Below the pieces are notes generated by a model, which did no database searches, was not told where the DNA came from, and saw nothing but the letters and a program-made list of their open reading frames with translations. This document shows positions 26,914 to 35,106 of a stretch of 64,000 nt of DNA, one piece after another. The stretch's first letter is position 1; every line of letters starts with the position of its first letter. The stretch comes from Phycisphaerae bacterium (lineage in GTDB: Bacteria; Planctomycetota; Phycisphaerae; Phycisphaerales; UBA1924), in contig BJHL01000001.1 of NCBI GenBank assembly GCA_014192545.1, positions 889,116 to 953,115 on the forward strand, written 5' to 3'. The position numbers and the translations under genes were made by a program.

Positions 26914-28368
26914 ATGCGAAATTGGCTCGCGTGCTTTCGACTTGCGCCTAGTGATGACGCGATTGTGTCGCGCGAAGAGATGCGCGCGTTTGGGTGGGTG
27001 ACGCTGCTTGCGGCGGTGTGGACGCTTGTTCTGGGATTGATTTACTGGCCCGGACTTGGGCTCGAAGACAGCGCGGCACGGTCGATTCATGCGATGCAGA
27101 TGGCGGGGGAGACCAAGCTGACTGCGAACTTGTTTTCGCATTGGTTTCCGCAAGGGTTGACGCTGCTCATGTCGGCGAGTTTGCGGCTGTTTGACAGCGT
27201 TGCGCCGCTATTTTTGTTGCAGGCGATGTGGTTGGCGATGAATGTTGGATGTCTGCTGGTGCTGCTGGCGGGCAAGCGTGTGGCGCTGGCAACCTTGGCG
27301 GTGATGATGGTGTATCCGCCGATTTTTACGCATGCGGCGGCGCACTTGGCGGATGGGTGGACGACGGCGGCGTTGTGCGGATTGGCGATTTGTTTGGTCT
27401 TGTGGTACAGGCGGGCGCGGCGGATGAAGGCTGGTGCTGATGACACGCCCTTGTGGGTGCGGTGTGTGATCTTGCTGCAGTTTCTCTTTGGGCTGGTTGT
27501 GGTGTTGACGTTTCGATCAAACACCGTGACGGTGCTGCCGATTGTGGGCGTGTGCATGGTGTGGTTTGTGAGGCCATGGCCCAGAGCGGTTGCGGGTGTG
27601 GCGGCGCTGCTGGGATTGCTGTTTCTTTCGACGAAGATCAATGACGAAATTCCGTGGGAGCGGCGCGACACGGTGGCGACGAGTTTGGTGTGGGAGTATG
27701 TGGGGATGCTCAAGCTGTCGGAAGATCCGGAACTTGTCGAGCGATACAACCTTGACGCTATTTGTGTGAAGGGCAAGACGATCGAGGACGTGATTGAGCG
27801 GCACAACTGGTTTGCGCACGACACAATCATGTGGCAGACGCCCATCACGCTGCGCGAAAGGGATGTGTGGAAAGTAGAGAACAATCTGGTTCGCGAGATG
27901 TATCCGAAGCTGGTTCGCGAGAGACCTGACTTGTATGTGCGGATGAAGCTGGAGATTTGGAAATCGATCTTCGGCTTTCGTGGCAACACGGCGTTGGCGT
28001 TTGTGCATAGCAGGCCGCCGACTTGGACGGAGCAGTTTGGTGTGAGCTTCAAGCCGACGGGGCCGCTCGCGAGCGTGAATGAAGCGATTTACAAGTGGTG
28101 CGATCGGCACGATGTGGCGTTGCAGCGGACGACGTTGCCGTTCATTTGGTTTGGGTTGGCGTTTGTGGGCGTGGCGCTAGCTGGCAAGACGCGGGCGCTG
28201 ACGTGGCCTGTGGTCATTCTGTTGCTCATGGCGATGGCGTATTACGCGGGGTTTATGTTGATTACGCCGGCGGTGAGCTATCGGTATTTCATGCCCTCGC
28301 ATGTGCTGCTGGTGTGCGTGATTGTGGCGACGGCGCGGCGGACGCTGGTGCGATACATGCACGCGTGA
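26914..28368 (+). CDS. Polytopic membrane protein, possibly GT-C glycosyltransferase-like
   Basis: 484 residues with about ten transmembrane helices (FGWVTLLAAVWTLVLGLIYW near the start, then FLLQAMWLAMNVGCLLVLLA, ILLQFLFGLVVVLTF, LPFIWFGLAFVGVALAG and others). A first-loop SHWFPQGLTLLM and a long soluble loop at about 240-360 (DEIPWERRDTVATSLVWEYV, HDTIMWQTPIT) recall the GT-C and ArnT-like membrane glycosyltransferases and the DUF6020 group. No catalytic Asp pair is obvious, so this is tentative. Codon use is G-ending, like the other genes in this part. Confidence 0.65.
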   Translation: MRNWLACFRLAPSDDAIVSREEMRAFGWVTLLAAVWTLVLGLIYWPGLGLEDSAARSIHAMQMAGETKLTANLFSHWFPQGLTLLMSASLRLFDSVAPLFLLQAMWLAMNVGCLLVLLAGKRVALATLAVMMVYPPIFTHAAAHLADGWTTAALCGLAICLVLWYRRARRMKAGADDTPLWVRCVILLQFLFGLVVVLTFRSNTVTVLPIVGVCMVWFVRPWPRAVAGVAALLGLLFLSTKINDEIPWERRDTVATSLVWEYVGMLKLSEDPELVERYNLDAICVKGKTIEDVIERHNWFAHDTIMWQTPITLRERDVWKVENNLVREMYPKLVRERPDLYVRMKLEIWKSIFGFRGNTALAFVHSRPPTWTEQFGVSFKPTGPLASVNEAIYKWCDRHDVALQRTTLPFIWFGLAFVGVALAGKTRALTWPVVILLLMAMAYYAGFMLITPAVSYRYFMPSHVLLVCVIVATARRTLVRYMHA

Positions 28369-28407
28369 TGCGAGGCGGGTGCAATTGGACCTCGGCGCGT
28401 TGGGGCG

Positions 28408-29256
28408 TTAGGGTCGACGCACGACGATGAGCGTGTTGCCATCGATGAAGGTGACGCTGCGGGTTGATTGGTGGGCGATTTCGAGCGTTTGTGGTGATGG
28501 CGCGGGCGACACGAGCTGTGGTGCGGGTTGGCTGGGTTGTGAAGTGGTCGTGTTAGGAGTTGGTGCTTGCGCGGCTGGCGTTGAGTCGGGCATGAGGGTG
28601 ATGCGTTGGGATTCGCGTTTCCATGTGCCGCGTTGGAGGCCGGTTGGGGCTGCAGTGTCGAGCAGGAATTTGCCGTCGCTGAGGAGCGTGAGTGAGTAGA
28701 CGCGGTTGGGCGTGGCGGAGATCCAGGTGCCCAGGAGTTGCTCGCGTGGTTGGCGCGGGGCGGCGTCGGTGGTTGGTGTGGTTGCGGGTTGTGATGCGTC
28801 GGCAGGCGCGGGGGCTGTGGGTTCGGTTGTGGGTGCAGGTTCGACGGGTGCGTCGCCGCCTAGGTCGAGGAAGGGGATGGCGCCGTCGAGCTTGCCGATG
28901 GTGCCGCTGAGGCTGGCGAGGTGGCCGTCGATTCTTGTGAGCGAGGCTTGCATGCCGGTGAGCTGCTGATCGAGCGTGCCCAGCGAGGAGTTGGTGGTGT
29001 CGACGCGCGTGAGGCCAGATTGGACATCAACGAGTTTGGTGTTGGCTTCGAGGAGTTTGTCGTTGGTGGTGCCCAGATCGGCGTTCATGGCGTTGAGACG
29101 ATTTTTGACTTGCTCGATTTCGGTGTGCGTGGCGGCGATGCTGCCATCGACGACAGCGAGCTGCGCGTTGGCAGTTTTGAGCTGGTCGCGGATATCCCAG
29201 ACGATGCAGCCGGGGAGGAAGGGGAGGAGGAGCAGCAGGGGGAGGAGGGGGCGCAT
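28408..29256 (-). CDS. Coiled-coil lipoprotein
   Basis: 282 residues from the ATG at 29256. Signal with lipobox (LLLLLPFLPGC) then a long helical region with heptads (DQLKTANAQLAVVDGSIAAT, EIEQVKNRLNAMNADLGTTN, KLVDVQSGLTRVDT), a Pro/Ala/Thr-rich linker at about 150-185, and a C-terminal domain with LLGTWISATPNRVYSLTLLS, similar to small lipocalin-like domains. Probably anchored in the envelope and extending outwards. It is transcribed away from ruvA, with tandem octamers between the two. Confidence 0.72.
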   Translation of the reverse strand: MRPLLPLLLLLPFLPGCIVWDIRDQLKTANAQLAVVDGSIAATHTEIEQVKNRLNAMNADLGTTNDKLLEANTKLVDVQSGLTRVDTTNSSLGTLDQQLTGMQASLTRIDGHLASLSGTIGKLDGAIPFLDLGGDAPVEPAPTTEPTAPAPADASQPATTPTTDAAPRQPREQLLGTWISATPNRVYSLTLLSDGKFLLDTAAPTGLQRGTWKRESQRITLMPDSTPAAQAPTPNTTTSQPSQPAPQLVSPAPSPQTLEIAHQSTRSVTFIDGNTLIVVRRP

Positions 29257-29275
29257 GGGGGAGGATAAGACGGGA

Positions 29276-29426
29276 GTGACGAAGTAACGAAGTGACGAAG
29301 TAACGAAGCGGTGAGGGGGTGCAGAGGTGAAGAGGTGAAGGGGTGAGCGGGTGAAAGCGTGGTGGTGTGCGGGGCTTTGCACTTTGGCACTCGGGCACTT
29401 CGTCACTCCGTCACTCCGTTACTTCC
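29276..29426. repeat. Degenerate octamer repeats forming an inverted pair
   Basis: Left side: TGACGAAG and TAACGAAG units alternate at 29276-29312. Right side: CTTCGTCACTCCGTCACTCC with GTTACTTC at 29397-29428 is largely the reverse complement (about 25 of 29 positions). Between them lie GGTGA-rich simple repeats (AGGTGAAGAGGTGAAGGGGT). It fills the space between the lipoprotein and ruvA start codons. Related single units occur near 15905 and 32403. Confidence 0.65.
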
Positions 29427-29441
29427 TCCATACTCTCGGCC

Positions 29442-30101
29442 ATGATTACGCGGATTCGTGGATTTCTTGAGAGTGTGGCGGGGACGCGGGCGGTGATTGT
29501 GCCGAGTGGCGATGCGTTTGCGTATGAGGTGCTGGTGCCGGCATTTGTGGGGCTGGCGCTGGCGACCAAGACCAGTCAGACCATCACGCTGTTTACGTTG
29601 CAGTATTTTGAGGGGCAGAATCAGGGGTCGTCGTTTATTCCGCGGTTGATTGGGTTTGAGAGTGAGCAGCAGCGGGAGTTTTTTGAGTTGTTCACGACGG
29701 TGAACGGCATTGGCAATCGCAAGGCGCTGCGGGCACTGGTGCATCGGCCGCCGGTTGTTGCGCGGGCGATTGCGGAGAAGGATGCGAAGCTGCTTTCGAC
29801 GCTGCCTGAGATTGGCAAGCGGATGGCGGAGCGTGTGATTGCGGAGCTTGATGGGAAGGTTGATGCGTTTTTGGTGCCGGGTGAAGGGGCGGCGAGTGAG
29901 CGCGGCGTGCGTGTAGAGGTGAAGCGCGTGAATGCGGCGTTTGCGGGGCCGGCGGAAGATGCGGTGCTGGCGCTGATGGCGCTGGGCCAGACGCGCGGCG
30001 AGGCGGAGGAGGGCGTAGGTAAGGCGATGGCTCGCGCGGAGAAGAGCGGGCGCGTACTGAGTAGTCCGGACAAGATTGTGGAGGCGGTGTTTGGGGGGTG
30101 A
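29442..30101 (+). CDS. ruvA: Holliday junction helicase subunit RuvA
   Basis: 219 residues from the ATG at 29442; an in-frame extension upstream lies in the repeat region. Domain I is the OB fold (MITRIRGFLESVAGTRAVIV; GQNQGSSFIPRLIGFESEQQ). Domain II carries two helix-hairpin-helix motifs (FTTVNGIGNRKALRALVH and LSTLPEIGKRMAERVIAEL). Domain III is the flexible C-terminal helix bundle that contacts RuvB (AVLALMALGQTRGEAEEGV). RuvA tetramers hold four-way junctions while RuvB drives branch migration; ruvB and ruvC are not in the window. Confidence 0.93.
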   Translation: MITRIRGFLESVAGTRAVIVPSGDAFAYEVLVPAFVGLALATKTSQTITLFTLQYFEGQNQGSSFIPRLIGFESEQQREFFELFTTVNGIGNRKALRALVHRPPVVARAIAEKDAKLLSTLPEIGKRMAERVIAELDGKVDAFLVPGEGAASERGVRVEVKRVNAAFAGPAEDAVLALMALGQTRGEAEEGVGKAMARAEKSGRVLSSPDKIVEAVFGG

Positions 30102-30105
30102 GCGG

Positions 30106-30822
30106 TTACTTGGGCTGCGTTGGTGCTACCGGTGCCGGCGCGCTAGCGAAGTAGTCGCGAAGTTCATCGGCGGAAGTTGTTTTGCCAGTTGTGACGGTGG
30201 GCGTTCGGAGCGCGCCGTAGATGAGGCCGCCTTTGACGCCGATGTATTGTGATTTGTCTTGCGACGGGGCGTGTGACTTGATCGCGTCGGCGATTGCGTC
30301 GAGCATTTGGATGCGAGATGCCTCGGGGAACTTTTTGAGGTTGGAGACCTTGACGAGTGCCAGAACGCTCGTGTCGCTGGTTGCCACATGCACGGTTGTG
30401 GAATCGGCGATCATGCCGGAGAACGTGCCTTTCGAGACTGCGGTATGAATGAGCGTTGCGAGCTCGGTATCGCCACTGATGGAAGTTGTGCTGAGTGAGC
30501 GTTCGGCCGTTGAAAGCAGTTCTGCGCGTGGATCGTTCTCTCGCTGGCGCGTCGCCATGAACTCGACGGGTGTGATGACGATGCCGATGAGCAGCGTGGC
30601 GATGGCGATGAAGGGCAGCGGGATGAAGAAGATAGACGGATACGGACGGACGGTGCCGTCGGCGGTTGGCTTGCGCCTCCACCAGAAGCCGAGGCCGCAC
30701 CAGATGAGTGAGGCGAGGATGAGGCCGATACCGAAGGAACGAAAGATCAAGGCGCTGATGAAACCGACGAGAAAACCAGCGAGGCCGATGAGAATGCCTG
30801 AGACGTTGTAGATCAGAATCAC
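30106..30822 (-). CDS. Hypothetical membrane protein
   Basis: 238 residues if translation begins at GTG 30822, which has AAAGGGG upstream; the ATG at 30882 lacks one. Two transmembrane hairpins at the N-terminus (VSGILIGLAGFLVGFISALI, then IGLILASLIWCGLGFWW) and a further helix (IFFIPLPFIAIATLLIGIVI). The remaining ~150 residues are soluble, with Ser/Thr-rich and KVSNLKKFPEASRIQMLDAI segments. No family recognised. It ends 4 bases from the ruvA stop codon, a convergent pair with no room for a separate terminator. Confidence 0.65.
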   Translation of the reverse strand: MILIYNVSGILIGLAGFLVGFISALIFRSFGIGLILASLIWCGLGFWWRRKPTADGTVRPYPSIFFIPLPFIAIATLLIGIVITPVEFMATRQRENDPRAELLSTAERSLSTTSISGDTELATLIHTAVSKGTFSGMIADSTTVHVATSDTSVLALVKVSNLKKFPEASRIQMLDAIADAIKSHAPSQDKSQYIGVKGGLIYGALRTPTVTTGKTTSADELRDYFASAPAPVAPTQPK

Positions 30823-30991
30823 GAAATGCCCCTTTCTGAAAAACTGCGGCGAGAGCCTAACGAGAAACGAGCGGTTTGTCAACCGAGTGTTTCGCGGAGC
30901 GAAGAAATCGCGGTCATTTGCTTTCCTAAAAGGGTTATCAGGTGTGTGCTGCGCGTGTGCGAGGCGTCACAATCTGCCGCTACGATGCGGT

Positions 30992-32365
30992 ATGTCCCAA
31001 TTCAACCCCGTTCCTGATCCTGTTCCGCCCTTTAACCCCGCTGCGGCTCACCAGCAGAAACCCAAGCTGCGGCCGGTTCGTGTTTTTCCTGCGGAAATTG
31101 AGGGGAACACTCTGATGGGCATTGCCGATGCTCGGCAGATTTCACCTAAGGTTGTTGTGACGCATCCGGCGGCGCAGTTCGTGTTGCCGTTGATGGACGG
31201 CTTGAAGGGGCTGGATGAAATTGTGAAGACGGCGGCGCGGGGATTGACGCTGGACATTCTCAAGCAGCTTGTTGCGCAGCTTGATGATGCGGGGTTGCTT
31301 GCGGGGCCGACGGCGGATGCGATGCTGGCGCGCGTGCATGCGGAGTTTGATTCGCAGGAAGTTTTGCCGCCTGGCAGCACGGCGCAAGTTGCGGATGCGC
31401 TGGCGATGCAAGCGGCGGGCAGTCAGGAAGCGTTCAATGCGATGCCGCTTGAAGAGCGCGATGCGCTGGGTGCGAAGAAACTGGGAGAGCTGCTGGATGA
31501 TTGGATTGCGCAGTCGCTGAAGGATGCGCCGAATCCGAGTTTGGATGTGCTGCCCAAGGCCATCGTTGCGCCGCACCTTGATTATCCGCGAGGGTGGATC
31601 AACTACGGCAGCGTGTATGGTCGGCTGCGGGTTGTTGATCGGCCAGACCGCGTGATCATTTTGGGGACGAATCACTTTGGTGAATCAACGGGCGTGTGCG
31701 GCTGCGACAAGGGCTACGAAAGCCCGCTGGGTACATGCGAACTGGATGACGACTTGGTCGGCACGCTGCGGCGGAAACTTGGTGATGCGAATGCGACCAA
31801 GCTGTTTGCCAATCGTTTTGATCACGAGCGCGAGCATTCGATTGAGTTGCAAGTGCCGTGGGTGCAGCACGTGTTTGGGCGCGACAGCAACGGCAAGTTC
31901 CCGAAGATTTTCGGGGCGTTGGTGCATGATCCGACGGTGAACAACGGCGAGAGCTATGACGGCAACGGGCTGGCATTTGAGCCATTTGTGGCGGCACTGC
32001 GCGAGACGCTTGCGACGCTGCCTGGCAAGACGCTGATCATCAGCAGTGCGGACATGAGCCATGTTGGGCCAGCGTTTGGCGATAACGTGCAACTCGCGGG
32101 CGATGGGCCTGAAGTTGCGGAGAATCGCAACAATGTTTTCCGCAGTGATCGCGACATGATCACGATGTTGACGGAACGCAAGCCCGATGAATTGATCGCG
32201 GCGATGAGCTGGCAGGGCAACCCCACGCGCTGGTGCAGTGTGGGCAACTTGGTTGCGACGATGAAACTGGTGAACCCGGAGAAGGTCGAGCTGCTGAACT
32301 TCAGCGGGGCGATGGATGAGCAGGGGCAGGCACTGGTGACGAGTGCGGCGATGGTGATGACGTAA
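30992..32365 (+). CDS. Memo-family protein (AmmeMemoRadiSam system protein B) with N-terminal domain
   Basis: 457 residues from the ATG at 30992. Residues 1-170 are an extra domain: VFPAEIEGNTLMGIADARQI and FVLPLMDGLKGLDEIVKTAA look like the PqqD-like or winged-helix regions found at the front of some Memo proteins. The Memo domain (about 190-457) shows IVAPHLDYPRG, VIILGTNHFGE, HEREHSIELQVPW and ISSADMSHVGPAF, which hold the metal-binding His residues. Memo proteins resemble class III extradiol dioxygenases and often accompany a radical SAM and an AMMECR1 gene; neither partner is nearby. Confidence 0.9.
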   Translation: MSQFNPVPDPVPPFNPAAAHQQKPKLRPVRVFPAEIEGNTLMGIADARQISPKVVVTHPAAQFVLPLMDGLKGLDEIVKTAARGLTLDILKQLVAQLDDAGLLAGPTADAMLARVHAEFDSQEVLPPGSTAQVADALAMQAAGSQEAFNAMPLEERDALGAKKLGELLDDWIAQSLKDAPNPSLDVLPKAIVAPHLDYPRGWINYGSVYGRLRVVDRPDRVIILGTNHFGESTGVCGCDKGYESPLGTCELDDDLVGTLRRKLGDANATKLFANRFDHEREHSIELQVPWVQHVFGRDSNGKFPKIFGALVHDPTVNNGESYDGNGLAFEPFVAALRETLATLPGKTLIISSADMSHVGPAFGDNVQLAGDGPEVAENRNNVFRSDRDMITMLTERKPDELIAAMSWQGNPTRWCSVGNLVATMKLVNPEKVELLNFSGAMDEQGQALVTSAAMVMT

Positions 32366-32371
32366 TGTTGA

Positions 32372-32511
32372 GAACGCGAGGGCGCGAGCCCTCGATGCAG
32401 CGGTGACGAAGTAGTAATGAAAACGGGCGCGACTGGTGTCGCGCCCGTTTTTCGTTTGGTCAGTCGTTAAAGAATTCGTTGATGGTTTCGAGGGCTTGCG
32501 CCCTCGTGTTC
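32372..32511. repeat. Inverted repeat with self-palindromic arms around a terminator
   Basis: Arms at 32372-32395 and 32488-32511 are reverse complements at about 22 of 24 positions. Each arm is itself a short hairpin (CGAGGGC / GCCCTCG). They flank the terminator of the Memo gene and abut the stop codon of the next, convergent gene. This nested palindrome pattern is typical of REP-like elements. Confidence 0.75.
32420..32453 (+). terminator. Rho-independent terminator after the Memo gene
   Basis: A 14-bp perfect stem AAAACGGGCGCGAC / GTCGCGCCCGTTTT with a TGGT loop, followed by TTC. As both sides carry A/T ends it should work in both directions for the two convergent genes. Confidence 0.93.
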
Positions 32512-33339
32512 TTACAAGGCGTCGCTGACGGGCCGGCCGAAGATTTCGCTCATCACGATGGCTTTGCGAAGCTGATCGCGCGTGGCGGGTTGGCCCATGA
32601 ATGTGACGGCGGCTCGCGACTTGGTGGCGGGCACGATGCTGCGGCCGACTGCGGCTGCGGGGCGAGAAAAGGCCTCGGCGGAAGTTTGCGGCGCGGTGGT
32701 GGCGTAGGCGGCAATGGGCGCGGCGGTGGGCACGTTGGATGCTGGCGTTGATGCTGGCGTTGATGCGGGCGAAGGGCTGGCTTGGGCCTGTGCACGCTTC
32801 TTCTTCTCGGCTCGTTGGCGCTGTTCGCGCTGGCGTTGTTCTTGGGCGCGTTGCTCGAGCGGGTTGGGCTGGCGAGGTTGTTCCTCGGCTGAATCATCGG
32901 GCACTTCGAGCACGATGCCGCCTGGGAGGCGAACCAGACGCGTGCGCTGTGGTGTGCCTGCGCTGCGACCGGGCGCGCCCATGGTGGTTTGTGGCGTGGG
33001 ACGCTGCGGCGTGGTGGATCGCTGCGATGATTGCTGGGCGCGAGCGGTTGCACGCTGGCGGGAGGACTCTTCAGCGCGGCGGCGGCGTTCTTCGGCGGCT
33101 TGCTGAGCGAGCTGGTTGGCACTGGGCTTGCTCATCGCGACGTTGACGGTTTCGACGCGCTGGCCTGTGCGAAGTGCGTCGAGCTCGGCGCGTTCGCGGC
33201 GGAGCTTTTCCTCGCGCAGGCGGCGGGAATCTGCGATGCGCTTGGCGAACTTGCCAAGCAGCGGCAGAATAAACACAATCGTGACAACGATCAACTGACC
33301 GTTGCTGCTAAGCCAGTTCAATATCTGCGATGCATTCAT
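32512..33339 (-). CDS. Single-pass membrane protein with Arg/Gln-rich helical tail
   Basis: 275 residues from the ATG at 33339. One transmembrane helix near the N-terminus (LIVVTIVFILPLLGKFA), then a highly charged helical region (RREKLRR-like repeats, AEERRRRAEESSRQRATARA, EQRQREQRQRAEKKKRAQAQ), a Pro/Ala/Ser-rich stretch and a short conserved-looking end (RDQLRKAIVMSEIFGRPVSD). No family recognised. It is the last gene of a four-gene unit, seven bases after the ABC ATPase gene. Confidence 0.68.
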   Translation of the reverse strand: MNASQILNWLSSNGQLIVVTIVFILPLLGKFAKRIADSRRLREEKLRRERAELDALRTGQRVETVNVAMSKPSANQLAQQAAEERRRRAEESSRQRATARAQQSSQRSTTPQRPTPQTTMGAPGRSAGTPQRTRLVRLPGGIVLEVPDDSAEEQPRQPNPLEQRAQEQRQREQRQRAEKKKRAQAQASPSPASTPASTPASNVPTAAPIAAYATTAPQTSAEAFSRPAAAVGRSIVPATKSRAAVTFMGQPATRDQLRKAIVMSEIFGRPVSDAL

Positions 33340-33346
33340 GACGTTC

Positions 33347-34183
33347 TCACGACTCGTTTGTCGTCGCCCGGCTTGCGGGAACGACCTGTGGACCAACTGG
33401 AACAATCGTTGGCACGCTGATGCCTCCGGACTCGACGCGAATTTCGGCGAATTGGACGCCGAAGACATCTGCGAGATTCACGGGCGTCAGGACATTGTGT
33501 GCGGGGCCAGTTGCGGCAACGCGGCCTTCGCAGGTGAGAAGCAGACAGTCGTCTGCGATGCGACGAGCGAGCGTGAGATCGTGCATCACGCAGACGACGG
33601 CGAGTTTTTGCTCGCGAGCGAGAGAGACGAGCAGATCACACATGCGCAGTGCGGATGCGGGGTCTTGGGCACTGACAGGTTCGTCGGCGAGCAAGACGCG
33701 TGTGCCTGGAGCAGTGTCGGCACTGCGAAGTTGTGCGAGGGCGCGGGCGAGGGTGGCGCGTTGTTGTTGACCGACAGAGAGCGATGCGAAGGGCTCGTTG
33801 GCGCGATCGGCTAAGCCCACATCGCGCAGTGCGAGCGTGGCGAGTTCGACTGCTCGAGATTGTGCGACACCAAGTGCGCCGAACGCGACAACATCGACAA
33901 CGCGGAAGGCGAAGGCAAGACTTGTGCGCTGGGGCATGTAGGCGATGTGCCGAGCGCGAAGTGGCGGCTTCATCGCGGCGAGCGGTGTGCCATCGAGCGA
34001 AACGGTGCCTGTGCTCGCGTGCATGACGCCCAGCAGGACGCGAAGCAGCGTGGACTTGCCGGCACCGTTTGGACCTGCGATGACGGTGACATGGCCCGCG
34101 TGGAAGTCACACGAGACATCACGCAGCACGTTGTCGCGCGAGGCGTTGTAGCCAGCGATGACGTTGGAGGCTCGCAGCGTCAT
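33347..34183 (-). CDS. ABC transporter ATP-binding protein (FecE/HmuV type)
   Basis: 278 residues. Walker A GPNGAGKST (about 38), Q-loop YMPQRTS, signature SLSVGQQQRATLARAL, Walker B VLLADEPVSAQDP (Val where Thr is usual) and the switch His in CVMHDLTLA. The closest pattern is the iron-siderophore/haem importer ATPases. No permease or binding protein is visible, so it must pair with subunits elsewhere. Its ATG overlaps the stop codon of the lipid kinase gene as ATGA, indicating translational coupling. Confidence 0.88.
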   Translation of the reverse strand: MTLRASNVIAGYNASRDNVLRDVSCDFHAGHVTVIAGPNGAGKSTLLRVLLGVMHASTGTVSLDGTPLAAMKPPLRARHIAYMPQRTSLAFAFRVVDVVAFGALGVAQSRAVELATLALRDVGLADRANEPFASLSVGQQQRATLARALAQLRSADTAPGTRVLLADEPVSAQDPASALRMCDLLVSLAREQKLAVVCVMHDLTLARRIADDCLLLTCEGRVAATGPAHNVLTPVNLADVFGVQFAEIRVESGGISVPTIVPVGPQVVPASRATTNES

Positions 34184-35100
34184 GCTGGCAGCTCGCGCGC
34201 GTCGAGGATTGTGAGTGCGCCGGGGAGGATGCTGAATTCCAAGGGACCGTGTGAAGCGTGACCGCCGTGTTCGCCGTCGATTTGGTAGACTGAGCGGGCG
34301 TCGACACTCGTCACGCGAATGTGTTTGCCGGTTGCGTAAATGGAGCCATCGGTATCGTGGCGTTCGCGTAGTCGCGAGCGCAGCGTCCAGAGCATCGCGT
34401 CGATGCCGCTGGCTGCGGGCATGAAGACGACGTCGAGAAGTCCATCAAGCGGACTTGCACGGTGGGCGTGGTCGATGCGCATGGCGTACTGCCGAGTATT
34501 TGCGACGACGAGCATGCCGGTTTGCTCGGTCACAAGCGGCTTGCCGTCAACCTCGATGCTGAGTGTTGCAACTCGCGGGCGAGCAACTTCTCGCAGGACG
34601 GGCATGGTGTATGACAGGTGTGTGATGGTGCCTTTGCGGGTTGCGCTCATGCGTTCGATGACGCCAGCATCGGGGCCCACGCTGCACATGATTGCGAAGT
34701 GTCGAGTCGTGTTGTCGCTTCGTTTGAGAACCGCGACGTCTGTGGTAACGCGGCGATTGCGGCGCAGAGCGGCGAGCAGGGTGGAGCTATCGCGCTGCAT
34801 CGCGAACTCGCGCGAAAACAGATTTTCTGTGCCCAGTGGCAAGTGATACAACGCGCATGATGCATGCAGCAACGCAGGCAGCGAGAAATGCACCGTGCCA
34901 TCGCCGCCAGCGATGACTGTGACGTCATGTTCGCGAGTCGCGTCGTGCAGTTGCTGCAGGAAGCCTGCAGGATCGGCGCGATTTACATCTAAGCGCGTTG
35001 TTGAATGGTCTTCACGCGATAGCGCCGTGAGCGCATCGGCGACCACACGCGGTCCACGACCGCGCCCCGACGCTGAGTTGCACACTACCAGCACTCGCAT
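34180..35100 (-). CDS. Diacylglycerol/sphingosine-type lipid kinase
   Basis: 306 residues. NSASGRGRG near the N-terminus and the nucleotide-binding IAGGDGTVHFSLPALL are the DAGK catalytic-domain signatures; PLGTENLFSREF replaces the usual P-x-G-T-x-N-D-F, and PLDGLLDVVFM is the second conserved block. It would phosphorylate diacylglycerol or a related membrane lipid. It begins 6 bases after the comEC stop and overlaps the next gene, so the three form a tight operon. Confidence 0.9.
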   Translation of the reverse strand: MRVLVVCNSASGRGRGPRVVADALTALSREDHSTTRLDVNRADPAGFLQQLHDATREHDVTVIAGGDGTVHFSLPALLHASCALYHLPLGTENLFSREFAMQRDSSTLLAALRRNRRVTTDVAVLKRSDNTTRHFAIMCSVGPDAGVIERMSATRKGTITHLSYTMPVLREVARPRVATLSIEVDGKPLVTEQTGMLVVANTRQYAMRIDHAHRASPLDGLLDVVFMPAASGIDAMLWTLRSRLRERHDTDGSIYATGKHIRVTSVDARSVYQIDGEHGGHASHGPLEFSILPGALTILDARELPA

Positions 35101-35106
35101 GTGTCA

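Noticed and set aside
29276..29428. Possible CRISPR array
   Set aside because: Octamers are contiguous and degenerate, with no unique spacers and no cas genes.
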